A stretch of 64,000 nucleotides of DNA, taken from NCBI GenBank assembly GCA_020854975.1, contig JAHKLQ010000202.1:1-64000 (forward strand). The letters run 5' to 3'. Each line of letters opens with the position of its first letter. Within the stretch, counting starts at the first letter, position 1. This document shows positions 9,256 through 19,552 of the stretch, in pieces. A program made the position numbers and the translations under genes. The stretch comes from Methanobacterium sp. (GTDB taxonomy: Archaea; Methanobacteriota; Methanobacteria; Methanobacteriales; Methanobacteriaceae). Below the pieces are notes generated by a model, which had not been told where the DNA came from, made no database searches, and saw only the letters and a program-made list of their open reading frames with translations.

Positions 9256-10485
9256 TTATTCACCCTTTATACTTTTTCCTTCACAAAATTCAGGAATATT
9301 TAATCCCATTAAATCTAAAATTGTCGGCAAAACATCAATAAATTCGATTTTATTACATTTTTTAATATTTTTAGATGATTTTATGATTAATAAAGGTTTA
9401 ACTGACTCTTTAGAATATCCATGCATCCCCTTCGGCTTTGGAAAATCTCTAAAAAAGTCTGGAAAGAATGTTATCCCCTCATTTAAAATAAAGATTTCTT
9501 CCCCATATTTTTTTCCGATTTTATTAATATTAAATTTTTGTTTTTCCATTTTTGTAAGGAAATGCCCAATTTTCAGGTTCCTTAATGAACTATAAATCTC
9601 TTCTTTGGCAATAGGATTAAAAAACCAAAATCTGATCATAGTAGAATCAACAAAAAAAATGTAATCCTTAATTAACTTGGATTTTAATCGCTTCAAATGA
9701 CCGATAATATCATAGTATTCATTAACATCACACATGCCATGATCTGAAATGACAATAAATGAAAAATCTTTGTTATTAACGCTTAATGTAGAATAAATAG
9801 TCTTAATATGATCATCTATTTTTTTTAGAGTTTCAAGGGATTTTTTTGAACTTATTCCGTACTCATGGCCAATGTAATCTAACTCTCCAAACTTAATAAA
9901 TAAAAAGTCAGGATCATTATTAATTTCCTTTATTGCCATTTTATTAATTAACTCATCTTTATTGACTAGAGGCGGTGCTAAAAAAGTTATACTCCGTTTT
10001 TTTCTTCTTAAAATATCAAAAAGTGTTTGAACGGGCAATGAATTAGAATTAAGAATTTTGGCTTGGGAAGTTGTAAAAAATTCTACAAACTCCGGAGTTA
10101 TCATAAAAGGAACGTTCATTTTAAACAATCTATACAAAAAATACCTTAAAAACCTTTTAAATAAATAAAAATGAAAAAAATCAGATGTCCTAAGAATCAT
10201 TTTTATTAAATATATTTTAAGATTAAATCTATTTCCAGAATTAGATTTATCCATTCGCTTTTGGTCTAAACAATACTCTGTCCAAATTTTGTGAGTGTTA
10301 CATCCACAACCAGTAAATATAGTGGACTCAATACCCCTGTAAGCAAACATTGGTTCCACACCACAAAAAACATTATTTGTTGCTAACTCATACATAAATG
10401 GACAATTTTCATTTGAAACTAGATCATAAGGCAAAGCATCAACCAAAATCATGACAATTCTATGATATCCTTCTTTTGAACTCAT
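9256..10485 (-). CDS. Type I phosphodiesterase / alkaline phosphatase superfamily protein
   Basis: A 409-residue protein with VMILVDALPYD near the N-terminus (metal-binding Asp), GIESTIFTGC (candidate nucleophile Thr), FGELDYIGHEYG and VISDHGM, and a late MHGYS. These fit the metal sites of the nucleotide pyrophosphatase/alkaline phosphatase superfamily, for example the enzymes that add or remove phospho-groups on glycolipids. No signal peptide or membrane span is seen, so it should act in the cytoplasm. The place in the operon suggests work on an activated sugar or lipid-linked intermediate; the reaction is unknown. Confidence 0.75.
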   Translation of the reverse strand: MSSKEGYHRIVMILVDALPYDLVSNENCPFMYELATNNVFCGVEPMFAYRGIESTIFTGCGCNTHKIWTEYCLDQKRMDKSNSGNRFNLKIYLIKMILRTSDFFHFYLFKRFLRYFLYRLFKMNVPFMITPEFVEFFTTSQAKILNSNSLPVQTLFDILRRKKRSITFLAPPLVNKDELINKMAIKEINNDPDFLFIKFGELDYIGHEYGISSKKSLETLKKIDDHIKTIYSTLSVNNKDFSFIVISDHGMCDVNEYYDIIGHLKRLKSKLIKDYIFFVDSTMIRFWFFNPIAKEEIYSSLRNLKIGHFLTKMEKQKFNINKIGKKYGEEIFILNEGITFFPDFFRDFPKPKGMHGYSKESVKPLLIIKSSKNIKKCNKIEFIDVLPTILDLMGLNIPEFCEGKSIKGE

Positions 10486-10510
10486 TATACCATCATCCAG
10501 TAAACACTAA

Positions 10511-11797
10511 TTACATGTAATACAGTTTGTATGACAAAATATATGCATCACGTAGGTTATTCCACGATAATTTTTTATTTTCTAAATAAGGGATTAATTC
10601 TTCCATTTTTTCCCTCGCCTTCTGAAAATTTTTTTCTTCAATAGTTCCATCAGTTTTAATTGAAAATAAAATCAAAGGCGAAGTCAAATATATTTTAATG
10701 ATGGGAGACTTGATACTGCATACTTGTGGGAAAAAAATAATGCCAAACTCTTTTTTAAGTTCTTTATAATATCTATAATTTAAATATAAATTAGAAAAAT
10801 GATTAATGATAGAAATAACATTTTGATTTCTAATCTTCAAGTTACTATGTAAAAAATTATTCAAATAGGGCCTATGATACCTATCACTAATAATTTTTAA
10901 GAGTTCGGGTCTTGCGTAATCCGATATTTCATCCAATTCTAATTTAGTGTAATTTTCCAGATAATAACTTAATACTATTAATAATATTTTCCTAGTCTTA
11001 TCCCAAAAATCAAGCATGTTATAATCGAATTTATCAAACTTAGGTTTCAACTTAAAATTTGTGGCTTCAATAACTAAGTCTGGTAATTCAGGTAATTTGC
11101 AGTGGAGATCAGGTAATTTTTCTTTGAAATTTTTTGAAAAAATTTCAGCTCTTTTCTTATATGATGATTCATAACAACCCATTAAAATACACAAAGATGT
11201 GGCAATTTCAACATAAGTTTTGTAACATTCATATATAATGAAATTCCTTTTTTTATCATCAAATCCACTCGTTATGTATTCCATGGAAAAATGACCAATC
11301 AATCCAGTCATTTTTTCAAACAATAATCTCAACCCACTGGTAACAGGAATATCATCTGCGTTCCACGGAATGGATTCATTTATTGATTCACCAAATAACA
11401 AATAACTTGCTTTTTTCAAATCAACCGTAGCAATATCCGGTAAAAATTCAAGGAATTTTCTATTTCTAAATTGAATATCTACAACAAATTCTGAAAATTT
11501 AAAGTCGTCATTAGATGGATTTCTAATTCCTAATTCATTGTAAATATTTTCATTGAGTGAATTAATAATTTTTTTGGAGGGCAAATCGTCAAGAAAAACG
11601 AATATATCATAATCTTTCAAAGGTTGTACATCATCCCCGTTTATTATAACACTACCCTCACCACGCCCAAATCCGCCAGCTAAAACAACTGACTGAATAT
11701 TAGGTATTTTTTTCAATAATTGTTCTAAAATGACATTTAATTGAGATTGAATTTTAGAATCAACTATCTCTTCATCATAAATTGTGTATTTACCCAT
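10511..11797 (-). CDS. Pol-beta-type nucleotidyltransferase-domain protein
   Basis: A protein of about 428 residues. Near the N-terminus it has the GG-x-GRGEG loop followed by DYDIFVFLDD, the paired acidic residues of the MNT/pol-beta nucleotidyltransferase fold. The rest is mostly helical and unfamiliar. I start it at the ATG at 11797: a longer frame from 11836 exists, but its first 13 residues only read the last codons of the upstream gene in another frame. It lies 10 bases after the membrane-protein gene. It could transfer a nucleotide to a small molecule; nothing shows the acceptor. Confidence 0.62.
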   Translation of the reverse strand: MGKYTIYDEEIVDSKIQSQLNVILEQLLKKIPNIQSVVLAGGFGRGEGSVIINGDDVQPLKDYDIFVFLDDLPSKKIINSLNENIYNELGIRNPSNDDFKFSEFVVDIQFRNRKFLEFLPDIATVDLKKASYLLFGESINESIPWNADDIPVTSGLRLLFEKMTGLIGHFSMEYITSGFDDKKRNFIIYECYKTYVEIATSLCILMGCYESSYKKRAEIFSKNFKEKLPDLHCKLPELPDLVIEATNFKLKPKFDKFDYNMLDFWDKTRKILLIVLSYYLENYTKLELDEISDYARPELLKIISDRYHRPYLNNFLHSNLKIRNQNVISIINHFSNLYLNYRYYKELKKEFGIIFFPQVCSIKSPIIKIYLTSPLILFSIKTDGTIEEKNFQKAREKMEELIPYLENKKLSWNNLRDAYILSYKLYYM

Positions 11798-11807
11798 ATT
11801 ACCACTA

Positions 11808-13901
11808 TCAATAATAATAAATTTGACTTCCACCATTATCGTATATTTCGTTTTGTTCCGCTATTATATTGCTCAGATCAATAGATTCAGACAATCTTAC
11901 CTGTTGAATTCTGGGCATAATAACATATTGTTGAGTTTCAATGTTAGCAGACCCAATGAAACTATAAGTTCCTTTAGGATTTTTATCTTTATTATCAGAA
12001 AAAGTACGAGGCCTATCTTCGTTAAAAATACCATACAATACTAAAGATTTATACCTATCCGCAAATATTCTTTTAGAATCTTTGTAATTTCCAAACCATT
12101 CTACACAGATAAGTTCTCTTTGATTCAATGTGGGTGAATCAAAAGTAGAGTTAAGTGATATAGTTTGTGAATCATCATTCGCAACTTGATATATAAATCC
12201 TGTGTTAAACAACAAGAATACCATTAAAAAACCAGATACGATTTTTAAATAGTTCTTTTCAATGTTAATTTTTATTCTTAAATTTATTATTTTTCCAAAA
12301 AAGTCCAAAAAGGCTATGAACCCTGTAACAAAGAATGGTGACAATACTATTAAAGCAATATGATACAGCCGGGTTGTATTTAGAGCACTTGCAAAAAAAG
12401 GAACAGTTAATGCTAGTAATAACATTGAAAAACTCATTATGCTAAATAAACCATAAATACGGTTAAATTTAAGTTTTTCCCATCTTAAAATGTACTTTAA
12501 AATTCCTAATGAAATAAAAAATTGTGCTATTAATTGTATGTATCTATATGTTTGATGAAGATATGATGTTGACGTTTTTAAGGTAGCGATTCTCAAACCT
12601 TGTACAGTTTCAACATTAAATAAATCTGAGTAAAAATTAGATCCTATAGTTTTACCAACCATGACGAATGAATAAAATAATTCAGAAGATGATGTGAAAA
12701 TAGACCAAGCCACAGCCATACAAGCAAAAAATGCAACTAATATAGTATTTACTGGATTTTTGGTATCTTTTGAGGTTATAATTTGATATATTAAGACTAT
12801 TACTAAAAATCCCATGAAGATGTAAGAAAGTGCATAATGCGAAAAAATTAATCCCAAAGAGAAAGTTATCAACAAGAAAGACGTTTTAAACGACGGTTTT
12901 TTGCTTAAAATTACTAAAATTAACAAAACAAAAAATAATTCACCCATTTCCTGCCTAATCATCGTTGGAAGTTCAACAAAAAAAACGTATACAGACATAA
13001 AGAAAAATGATGATAAAAAGGCTATCTTAGAATTAGTTTGAATTTCTACAATTCTATAAATTCCCAAAGGCACTAAAGCAAACAACAAAGGGTATATCAG
13101 TTTAAATACCCAAACCAAACTTAAAGAAGTTATTTTTGAAAATAGCGGTGCTACAATAGTAACACTGAGCATAGAATTTAAATTCTGAGCAACGTTAAAA
13201 TCAACAAAGGAAGTTTTAAGGGCTAATGATGCATAATAATACTCAAAATGAATGTCCCAACCATTTATGTAAAAAGAGATCAGGGAATTATGATAAAGAA
13301 GTGATAATGCTATTACAAAAATAGATAAAGGATAAAGAATTTTGGGTATTTTATCAAATGTTATATAAAGAGGGATTATTGAAAGAAAAATTAATAATAA
13401 CATTAATATTATATTAACACTTGCTATATTCATTAAATAGGTACCCAAAATTGATATTAATGGCAAAATAGATAATAATATGATCCATTTTAAAGTTAAA
13501 CTATCTAGTTTCAAATTTTTGATTTCTTGAAATTCATTATTACGTTTAAATGCACCCCAAAGCAGAATCAAGATGAAAAAACTTAATGTTAAAAAAAGTG
13601 ATAAAGCTGTGGTTTCTATTTTTAAAAATCTAAATAAATAATTTATTAGAAAACCTACAAACATTAAAAATACAATACTTAAACCAACTGAAAATAATAT
13701 CGTTTCAATTTCATTAAGTCTATGTATTTTCAGAATTCTTAAAATTAAAACTCCTGGAATATATAAAATATAAAACAAAGATAACATTTCTCTTATAATT
13801 GGTATTGAAAAACCTAAAAACTCCATTGATAATAAAAGCAATAATATAAATTGAGTGCAAATTACTAATTTTAACAGGCGCTCAACTTTCCAGTCATTCA
13901 T
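11808..13901 (-). CDS. Large multi-spanning membrane protein (DUF2206-like)
   Basis: About 697 residues with roughly 14 to 16 hydrophobic segments and a C-terminal extracytoplasmic domain that includes CVEWFGNYKDSKRIFADRY. The arrangement (many spans, then a soluble tail) is like GT-C glycosyltransferases and the DUF2206 proteins of methanogens. It may transfer a lipid-linked sugar on the outer face, but no catalytic motif is clear. Two in-frame ATGs are possible (13919 and 13901); 13901 overlaps the upstream stop by eight bases and is preferred. Confidence 0.6.
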   Translation of the reverse strand: MNDWKVERLLKLVICTQFILLLLLSMEFLGFSIPIIREMLSLFYILYIPGVLILRILKIHRLNEIETILFSVGLSIVFLMFVGFLINYLFRFLKIETTALSLFLTLSFFILILLWGAFKRNNEFQEIKNLKLDSLTLKWIILLSILPLISILGTYLMNIASVNIILMLLLIFLSIIPLYITFDKIPKILYPLSIFVIALSLLYHNSLISFYINGWDIHFEYYYASLALKTSFVDFNVAQNLNSMLSVTIVAPLFSKITSLSLVWVFKLIYPLLFALVPLGIYRIVEIQTNSKIAFLSSFFFMSVYVFFVELPTMIRQEMGELFFVLLILVILSKKPSFKTSFLLITFSLGLIFSHYALSYIFMGFLVIVLIYQIITSKDTKNPVNTILVAFFACMAVAWSIFTSSSELFYSFVMVGKTIGSNFYSDLFNVETVQGLRIATLKTSTSYLHQTYRYIQLIAQFFISLGILKYILRWEKLKFNRIYGLFSIMSFSMLLLALTVPFFASALNTTRLYHIALIVLSPFFVTGFIAFLDFFGKIINLRIKINIEKNYLKIVSGFLMVFLLFNTGFIYQVANDDSQTISLNSTFDSPTLNQRELICVEWFGNYKDSKRIFADRYKSLVLYGIFNEDRPRTFSDNKDKNPKGTYSFIGSANIETQQYVIMPRIQQVRLSESIDLSNIIAEQNEIYDNGGSQIYYY

Positions 13902-15093
13902 TTGGATTAAATTTATCATGAGAATCGAATTTTTTATACATATACATTAATTTTTTTCCAATTATGTCCCAGTCATAATATTTTTTGGATAAATTACGTG
14001 CGTTTTCAGCGATTTTCATCCGATTTTTTTCATTATCTATTAAAAAGCGAATGGAATTAATAAACTTTGTGTCAACATTCTCAACGATTATCGCATCTCT
14101 ACAATGTTTTACTTCAATTCCTTCAACACCTTTTTTTGTCGTGACAAGCGGTAATCCCGCACCCAAATAATCTAATATCTTAATTCTAGTCCCTCCACCC
14201 TGAGTAATCGGAACTATGGCTATATCTGACATTTTTAGAAAATCATTCATATTTTCTATAAAACCTATTGATTTAACATTTGATTTTGAATATATTGGAA
14301 ATCCAGAACCGCCCACAATAAATAATATATCATCATCTTTAAATTCAGGCGCTATGACATTCTTTATTAATTCAAAGGCTTTTTGATTCGGTAAATGAGA
14401 AAAAGAACCGTGAAAAACAATTGTAATAACTGATGGGTTTATGTTAAACAATTTTTTTATTTTATACTTTTCTGATTCACTCGGTAGTTGTCTAATATTA
14501 GATCCAGAAGGTATTAAAGATATTTTTTCGTTATTAACATTATATTTCGATATAAACCTATTTTTATCATCTTTACTAACAGCAGTTATATGATCTGCGA
14601 TATGTTTAATGGTAAATCTTTCTAACAAATACACATATATTAAAATAATCTTCTTTTCAATGATTGAAAATTTATTGCTATCTTTAAAAACATCTGAAAC
14701 AAAATCTGATTCAACATTTTGAGAATCATAAATGATAGGAATAGTTATTCCCATTAACTTAGTTAAAATTTTGATAGCTAGCACTCCACTGGGGTGCGAA
14801 AAATGGATCATTTCAATATTATTTTCTTTAATAATTTTCCTAACAGTTAAAATGAAATCCATATTAAAATCTTTAGAAAGATTAATTTCTCGTGACAAAA
14901 TTTTTAGATCATCATAAAGATAAATTTTGGCTATTTTAACATCTTCTTTATTAAAATAAATCCTTGGCTCCAATATAACAACTTTATTCTTATTCTTTAG
15001 AAGTTGTTTAGCTATATTATAAATTCTATTTTGACCACCACTCTTAGGTTCCGTGAAGCCGCATAAAACAGATATATACAAAATATTCATCAT
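13894..15093 (-). CDS. GT4 glycosyltransferase
   Basis: A 399-residue GT-B glycosyltransferase. It opens with MNILYISVLCGFTEPKSGGQ (glycine-rich loop after beta-1), has IHFSHPSGVLA in the acceptor domain, VFHGSFSHLPNQKA at the start of the donor domain and IAIVPITQGGGTRIKILDYL with the conserved region that contacts the nucleotide sugar. AGGT precedes the paired ATGs. The end overlaps the start of the membrane-protein gene. Donor and acceptor are unknown. Confidence 0.87.
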   Translation of the reverse strand: MMNILYISVLCGFTEPKSGGQNRIYNIAKQLLKNKNKVVILEPRIYFNKEDVKIAKIYLYDDLKILSREINLSKDFNMDFILTVRKIIKENNIEMIHFSHPSGVLAIKILTKLMGITIPIIYDSQNVESDFVSDVFKDSNKFSIIEKKIILIYVYLLERFTIKHIADHITAVSKDDKNRFISKYNVNNEKISLIPSGSNIRQLPSESEKYKIKKLFNINPSVITIVFHGSFSHLPNQKAFELIKNVIAPEFKDDDILFIVGGSGFPIYSKSNVKSIGFIENMNDFLKMSDIAIVPITQGGGTRIKILDYLGAGLPLVTTKKGVEGIEVKHCRDAIIVENVDTKFINSIRFLIDNEKNRMKIAENARNLSKKYYDWDIIGKKLMYMYKKFDSHDKFNPNE

Positions 15094-15115
15094 ACCAACC
15101 TAACTGTAAGTTGAA

Positions 15116-16243
15116 TTATTTAAAAACTAAATTATTATACAACATTGTATACTCTTCTGAAACTTCGTCCCATGTACCTATTTTTGGACTTAACTTGTCA
15201 ATAGTGATTTGGCTATGAAAAATTTTTAATATTAAATTTCCTATTTCTTCGGGATCAGGAGGGTAATCAACTCCAAAACATCCATTTTCATCTAAAAATT
15301 CTTTTAATGCTGTTCTTTTAGTTACAATCACAGGAGTTCCTGTTGATAAAGACTCTGCAACAACTATACCATAATTTTCAGATTTAGATAATAACAAGAC
15401 AATATCTGCTTTATTATAATATTCTAATAATTCTTCTGTATTCGAATGAGATATTACTCCTTCCCACCGAATGAAATCATTAACATTTAAACTCTTCGCT
15501 AACTCCTTGAGATTTTTTTTATATGGCCCTTCACCCACAACTGTAAGACTGATATTAACTTCCTTATTATTTATTAAAAAGCTCATTGCTTTTATTATAA
15601 ATTGAACACCTTTTAGTTCAATCAAATTACCGACATATAATAAATTAATAATATCTTTAACATTCCTTTGTGTTTTAAATTTATAAAACCCTACACCATG
15701 AGGAATGGTTTTTATCATATTTTCCGGAACATTTAGTGTTTTAACTAGACTTCCAAATTCATATTCGGAAGCAGTGATTATAATATCTGATTTTTTTATG
15801 ATATTTTTTCCAATAAATTTATTATAAAAATTCCAAAGATATTTCCCTGCAAATGAGCTTCTACTAAATACGCCAAAATGAGGAGAAAAAACTATTGGAA
15901 TATCAGGATCTAATTTTTTGATTAACGAAATAATTTCAAATGTTAAAAGAGTATGATACCCATGAATATGAATTATATTTGGATTTAAGTTATAATAATC
16001 CTTTTTTAGATAGAAATAAATCGCAGGACTAACACCATAAAAAAAATCAGCGAATCGGGATTTAACCCGGATGATTTTGAATCCTTCATAAACCTCATTT
16101 GAAGGAAGATTCAATTGATTTCCTTGAACTACTGTAATATTATGCCCTTTTTTTGAAAGGCGCTTTGCTATTTCTCTTATAGTAGTATGCACTCCACCAG
16201 GAGAAGTTATCTCTGAATAATTTATCATTAAAATATTCATCAT
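15116..16243 (-). CDS. GT4 glycosyltransferase
   Basis: About 375 residues, family 4. Visible parts are MNILMINYSEITSPGGVHTT (start and glycine loop), HIHGYH, FSPHFGVFS, LLYVGNLIELKGVQ, VVGEGPYKKNL and the E-x7-E region SKSENYGIVVAESLSTGTPV. The ATG at 16243 shares one base with the stop of the upstream gene, and GGGGGT lies just before it, so I prefer it to the ATG twelve bases upstream. It is part of the minus-strand operon. Confidence 0.88.
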   Translation of the reverse strand: MMNILMINYSEITSPGGVHTTIREIAKRLSKKGHNITVVQGNQLNLPSNEVYEGFKIIRVKSRFADFFYGVSPAIYFYLKKDYYNLNPNIIHIHGYHTLLTFEIISLIKKLDPDIPIVFSPHFGVFSRSSFAGKYLWNFYNKFIGKNIIKKSDIIITASEYEFGSLVKTLNVPENMIKTIPHGVGFYKFKTQRNVKDIINLLYVGNLIELKGVQFIIKAMSFLINNKEVNISLTVVGEGPYKKNLKELAKSLNVNDFIRWEGVISHSNTEELLEYYNKADIVLLLSKSENYGIVVAESLSTGTPVIVTKRTALKEFLDENGCFGVDYPPDPEEIGNLILKIFHSQITIDKLSPKIGTWDEVSEEYTMLYNNLVFK

Positions 16244-17067
16244 TAAAACCCCCATATCATACTCCGCACAATTCCAAATGTTGTAGAAGTGTATACTATA
16301 AAATAATAAAAAATGAACCCAAAGGACAATCGAGGACTTTTAACAAATTTTTTCCAATTCTTTAGTAAGGGCATTCTAATTGGTCCCATTTGTTTAACAC
16401 CACGATATTTATGATTTTTGAAAAATGATTTAACAGTTTTTCCATAATTATAATTCGATTTAATAATCTGGATAATTGATTCAGGTTCACCCAAATGAAT
16501 ACCTTCGAATTCAGCAAAACAAATATGATAATTCTCGGATATTAATCTGTTCTGAACATCATAATCTTCACCAGCGACAATATCCTCATTGTATCCCCCT
16601 ATTTTGTCGAAAACTGGTTTAAAATAAAAACGAGCGACATTTCTATCCTTATCATATTTATAACAATCTTTTTCTAATTTTCTAACTTTTGCCCAGAAAC
16701 TTACAGAAGGATCAGGCCCCCAATACGTTGCTATCGCATCACAATTTTTGAATTCGCACTTTTTAACACAGTCTTCCACCACCATTGGCGATAAAACAAT
16801 ATCCGAATCTAATCTATAGACATATGTGCCTTCAGAATTAAGAGCTCCAATATTAGTTTGTTTAGCCATATTCCGGATATTTGCATTTATGATTCTGACC
16901 CCAAATTTTTCGCCGATTATTAACGTTTTATCATCTGATCCTGCATCTACAATAATGATCTCAATTTTATTATAAGTTTGATTTAAAACACTATTTAAAC
17001 ATTTTTCAAGTGTTTTAGCAGAATTTAAAGTGGGTATGACAATTGAAACCAATGGTAATTCACTCAT
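16243..17067 (-). CDS. GT2 glycosyltransferase
   Basis: A 274-residue GT-A enzyme with PLVSIVIPTLNSAKTLEKCL, IIIVDAGSDDKT, the DxD-type YRLDSDIVLS, then GGYNEDIVAGEDYDV (catalytic ED) and a C-terminal hydrophobic helix. This is a standard single-domain GT2 of surface-glycan loci. AAGGAT stands about ten bases before the ATG. Its stop is shared with the next start. Confidence 0.88.
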   Translation of the reverse strand: MSELPLVSIVIPTLNSAKTLEKCLNSVLNQTYNKIEIIIVDAGSDDKTLIIGEKFGVRIINANIRNMAKQTNIGALNSEGTYVYRLDSDIVLSPMVVEDCVKKCEFKNCDAIATYWGPDPSVSFWAKVRKLEKDCYKYDKDRNVARFYFKPVFDKIGGYNEDIVAGEDYDVQNRLISENYHICFAEFEGIHLGEPESIIQIIKSNYNYGKTVKSFFKNHKYRGVKQMGPIRMPLLKNWKKFVKSPRLSFGFIFYYFIVYTSTTFGIVRSMIWGF

Positions 17068-17073
17068 ATTATT

Positions 17074-18195
17074 TTACATCCTTATTATTTTTAAATATTT
17101 AATAAAAACCTCTTTCCATGAATAATTTTCTTTTGCCCTATTGTATATCTCTGTTTTTATATGAGAAAGAGATCTCGACTCCATGAGTTGGACTTTATTT
17201 TTGAAATCATCTGAATCTTTGAAATAATAAGCAAATTGATCGCAAACTTCTTGATTAAATTCATTTTTATGTGCAAGTATTGCATTTCTCGAAATCATTG
17301 CTTCCAAAAGAGAGGGGTTAGTGCCACCTACAGAATGACCATGCACATAAGCAAAACAGTGCTGACGAAGCATTAAAAGCAATTTTTTATTGTAAACAGA
17401 CCCGACAAATAATATTTTCTGTTCTATATCGTTACTAACAAGTTTTTCCACCTCTAACCTATAATTTTCCGAAGAAAAATCACCCACAATAATCAGGGGT
17501 TTCTTACTACTGCTCTTTAAATATCCCTTAATGATCATTATAATATTATTTTCTGGTTCCAAACGAGCAACAACTAACCAATAATCATCAGGTTTTATAA
17601 AATTTATCTTCTCAGGAAGACGTTTTATATCCCAATATATTAGTGGATGTTCTGTAGCACCATAAGGAACAAAATAACAATTAAGATCATATTTATAATC
17701 CAAATAATTCTTTATACCAAGTGAATCTGCAACAATTTCATTTGTCCAAAAAACCATAACTCTCTCGCTTAACTTTAGCATGAACTTAATAAATCTGCTA
17801 AATTTACTACGCTTCCATTCTAATCCATCAGGATTAACAATTAAACGTTTACCTCCTATTTTTGGAATAAAAAATAAAAAAGATGCACTATAACCCAGCA
17901 TTAATATGACATCTGTTTTTTTACTTGTCCAAAAAAGGGAATAAGCATCATACAAAAATTCATAAATTATTCTCAAAAAACCAGATTTTGGAGGCTTTAA
18001 AGGAAAATAAAAAAGATTGACACCCTTGTAATTAGAAAAATTTTGATCTTCAGAACGTTCACAACTTACAAATACACAATAATTATTTTCTGCTAATGCA
18101 ATGCTTAAATACTCAGTGAATGTCTCAAAACCCCCATATTTAGATGGAATTCCTCTACTACCAATAATTCCCACCGTAATCTGTTTTTTTGTCAT
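17074..18195 (-). CDS. DUF1972-type glycosyltransferase (rhamnosyltransferase-like)
   Basis: The 373-residue protein begins with ITVGIIGSRGIPSKYGGFETF, the hallmark of the DUF1972 N-terminal domain found on GT4 glycosyltransferases, including rhamnosyltransferases of O-antigen clusters. The donor domain follows (WLVVARLEPENN, SVGGTNPSLLEAM). It is the first gene of the eight-gene operon, with a TATA box about 50 bases upstream. The sugar is not known. Confidence 0.88.
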   Translation of the reverse strand: MTKKQITVGIIGSRGIPSKYGGFETFTEYLSIALAENNYCVFVSCERSEDQNFSNYKGVNLFYFPLKPPKSGFLRIIYEFLYDAYSLFWTSKKTDVILMLGYSASFLFFIPKIGGKRLIVNPDGLEWKRSKFSRFIKFMLKLSERVMVFWTNEIVADSLGIKNYLDYKYDLNCYFVPYGATEHPLIYWDIKRLPEKINFIKPDDYWLVVARLEPENNIIMIIKGYLKSSSKKPLIIVGDFSSENYRLEVEKLVSNDIEQKILFVGSVYNKKLLLMLRQHCFAYVHGHSVGGTNPSLLEAMISRNAILAHKNEFNQEVCDQFAYYFKDSDDFKNKVQLMESRSLSHIKTEIYNRAKENYSWKEVFIKYLKIIRM

Positions 18196-18239
18196 CTTAT
18201 TGGCTCTTTTTTAATTAATTAGTAGATTATACAACAAAA

Positions 18240-18250
18240 TTTATATTTAA
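18240..18250 (-). promoter_or_regulatory. TATA box of the eight-gene glycan operon
   Basis: On the minus strand TTAAATATAAA is preceded by an A/T-rich BRE-like stretch and lies about 45 to 55 bases before the ATG at 18195. No other promoter-like sequence of this strength is seen between the packed genes down to 8392, so the eight genes probably share this start. Confidence 0.5.
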
Positions 18251-18385
18251 TTAAATCTCCTTTGACAATACGATTAGTATTCCATTTTTTTGACATTCAT
18301 CAAATTTGTGTAATCAATTAAATTTAGTGTGTATATTAAATCTATCCATAATTTTTTGAAAGAATGATCAAAAAACAGTTGCAAA

Positions 18386-19552
18386 TCAAATTCTAAAAAG
18401 CAATTTATATGCAAACTGAAATGGTTGTAATATGTAGTATAAATAATACAAAAATATCGGCAATTTTATTCTGTTTATATTGTCTACTGAAGGTATGAAT
18501 AGTTCAAATAATATATCTTTTAAACCTAATTTTAAATTTTCTCTGAGTTTAATTCTGATAGAAACCTTGTAAAAAAAATTTAATTCATTTTGTGAAAACA
18601 AATTAGTTAAAAAAATTTCAGTGATACTAAAAGATGATTTATCAAATTTTAAACAATCCGCTATTACAACTGGAACTTGAAACCCATATAAATTGTGTAA
18701 TAACAAAATATTAATAAACAATATACGTTTAACACCTAATTTTGATGCATTCTTGAGAACAAACGACCAATCCAATTTATGTGAGTTAATAAAGCTATTT
18801 AAATCCGCTAATAATGATAAGTTACGCCATAAATGTTCTGAAGAATGTATGCACAATATCAAAAACATATCGTTAGCTGAAGGATTCGGAACATCCAATT
18901 CTTCAATTTTTATAATTCTAAAATCCTTTATTTCAAATGGATCTTTAATACTATTTGGAAAATTGAAATATTTCCAAAAAAGATCCCACTGAATCTCAAT
19001 TTTAATATCATTAATCTTATTTATAAATGTATATTCCCGTTCAAACTTATTATAAAGTTCTAAAGGAATCTTTTTAAAACAACAGTAATATCCCTTTGAA
19101 AGAAGTACCTCCTTTACTTCTTGAACATCTTTTTCATTGACAAAAATGTCAATATCACTAAATTCCCGAAGTGTTATGTTTCCATCATATATAGACTTTG
19201 CCAATATAGGTCCTTTATATGGAACAGCATATATTTCTCTAGAATTCAGGATCTCCAGGATCTTCATAAGTTCACCAAACATTAAAAGGTTTCTAATAGC
19301 ATTTTTATGATAAAAGTCATTTAAGTCTGTTAAAAAATAAGTTGGAATTTTTACTTGGCAAACTTGATGTAATTGAAAGTATAAAATAGATCTTACTTTA
19401 TGAAAAGTAGCCATATGAATTAAATAATCCCAGTTTAACCCACCTTTTACAATTGATCTTACTTTTGTTTTAGTTTCACAATCCATAGGATAATGAGAAC
19501 AATAAATAAGAATTTCATGTTCAGGAGTAATTTTATTGTTTAAATTCATCAT
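18386..19552 (-). CDS. Lasso-cluster nucleotidyltransferase (N protein, NTP_transf_5 family)
   Basis: About 388 residues. The central motif YAVPYKGPILAKSIYDG followed by REFSDIDIFV matches the uncharacterised nucleotidyltransferase family (PF14907) that recurs in lasso-peptide clusters of the paeninodin type. The paired Asp residues of DIDIF would bind metal. Its role in such clusters is not settled. ATG at 19552 is preferred over a TTG fifteen bases upstream. It lies on the same strand as the exporter, leader peptidase, cyclase, RRE and kinase genes, separated from the exporter by a plus-strand lipoprotein gene. Confidence 0.75.
   Translation of the reverse strand: MMNLNNKITPEHEILIYCSHYPMDCETKTKVRSIVKGGLNWDYLIHMATFHKVRSILYFQLHQVCQVKIPTYFLTDLNDFYHKNAIRNLLMFGELMKILEILNSREIYAVPYKGPILAKSIYDGNITLREFSDIDIFVNEKDVQEVKEVLLSKGYYCCFKKIPLELYNKFEREYTFINKINDIKIEIQWDLFWKYFNFPNSIKDPFEIKDFRIIKIEELDVPNPSANDMFLILCIHSSEHLWRNLSLLADLNSFINSHKLDWSFVLKNASKLGVKRILFINILLLHNLYGFQVPVVIADCLKFDKSSFSITEIFLTNLFSQNELNFFYKVSIRIKLRENLKLGLKDILFELFIPSVDNINRIKLPIFLYYLYYILQPFQFAYKLLFRI

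Noticed and set aside
11797..11836. Longer N-terminus of the pol-beta nucleotidyltransferase
   Set aside because: Those 13 codons re-read the 3' end of the upstream gene in another frame and add no conserved residue.
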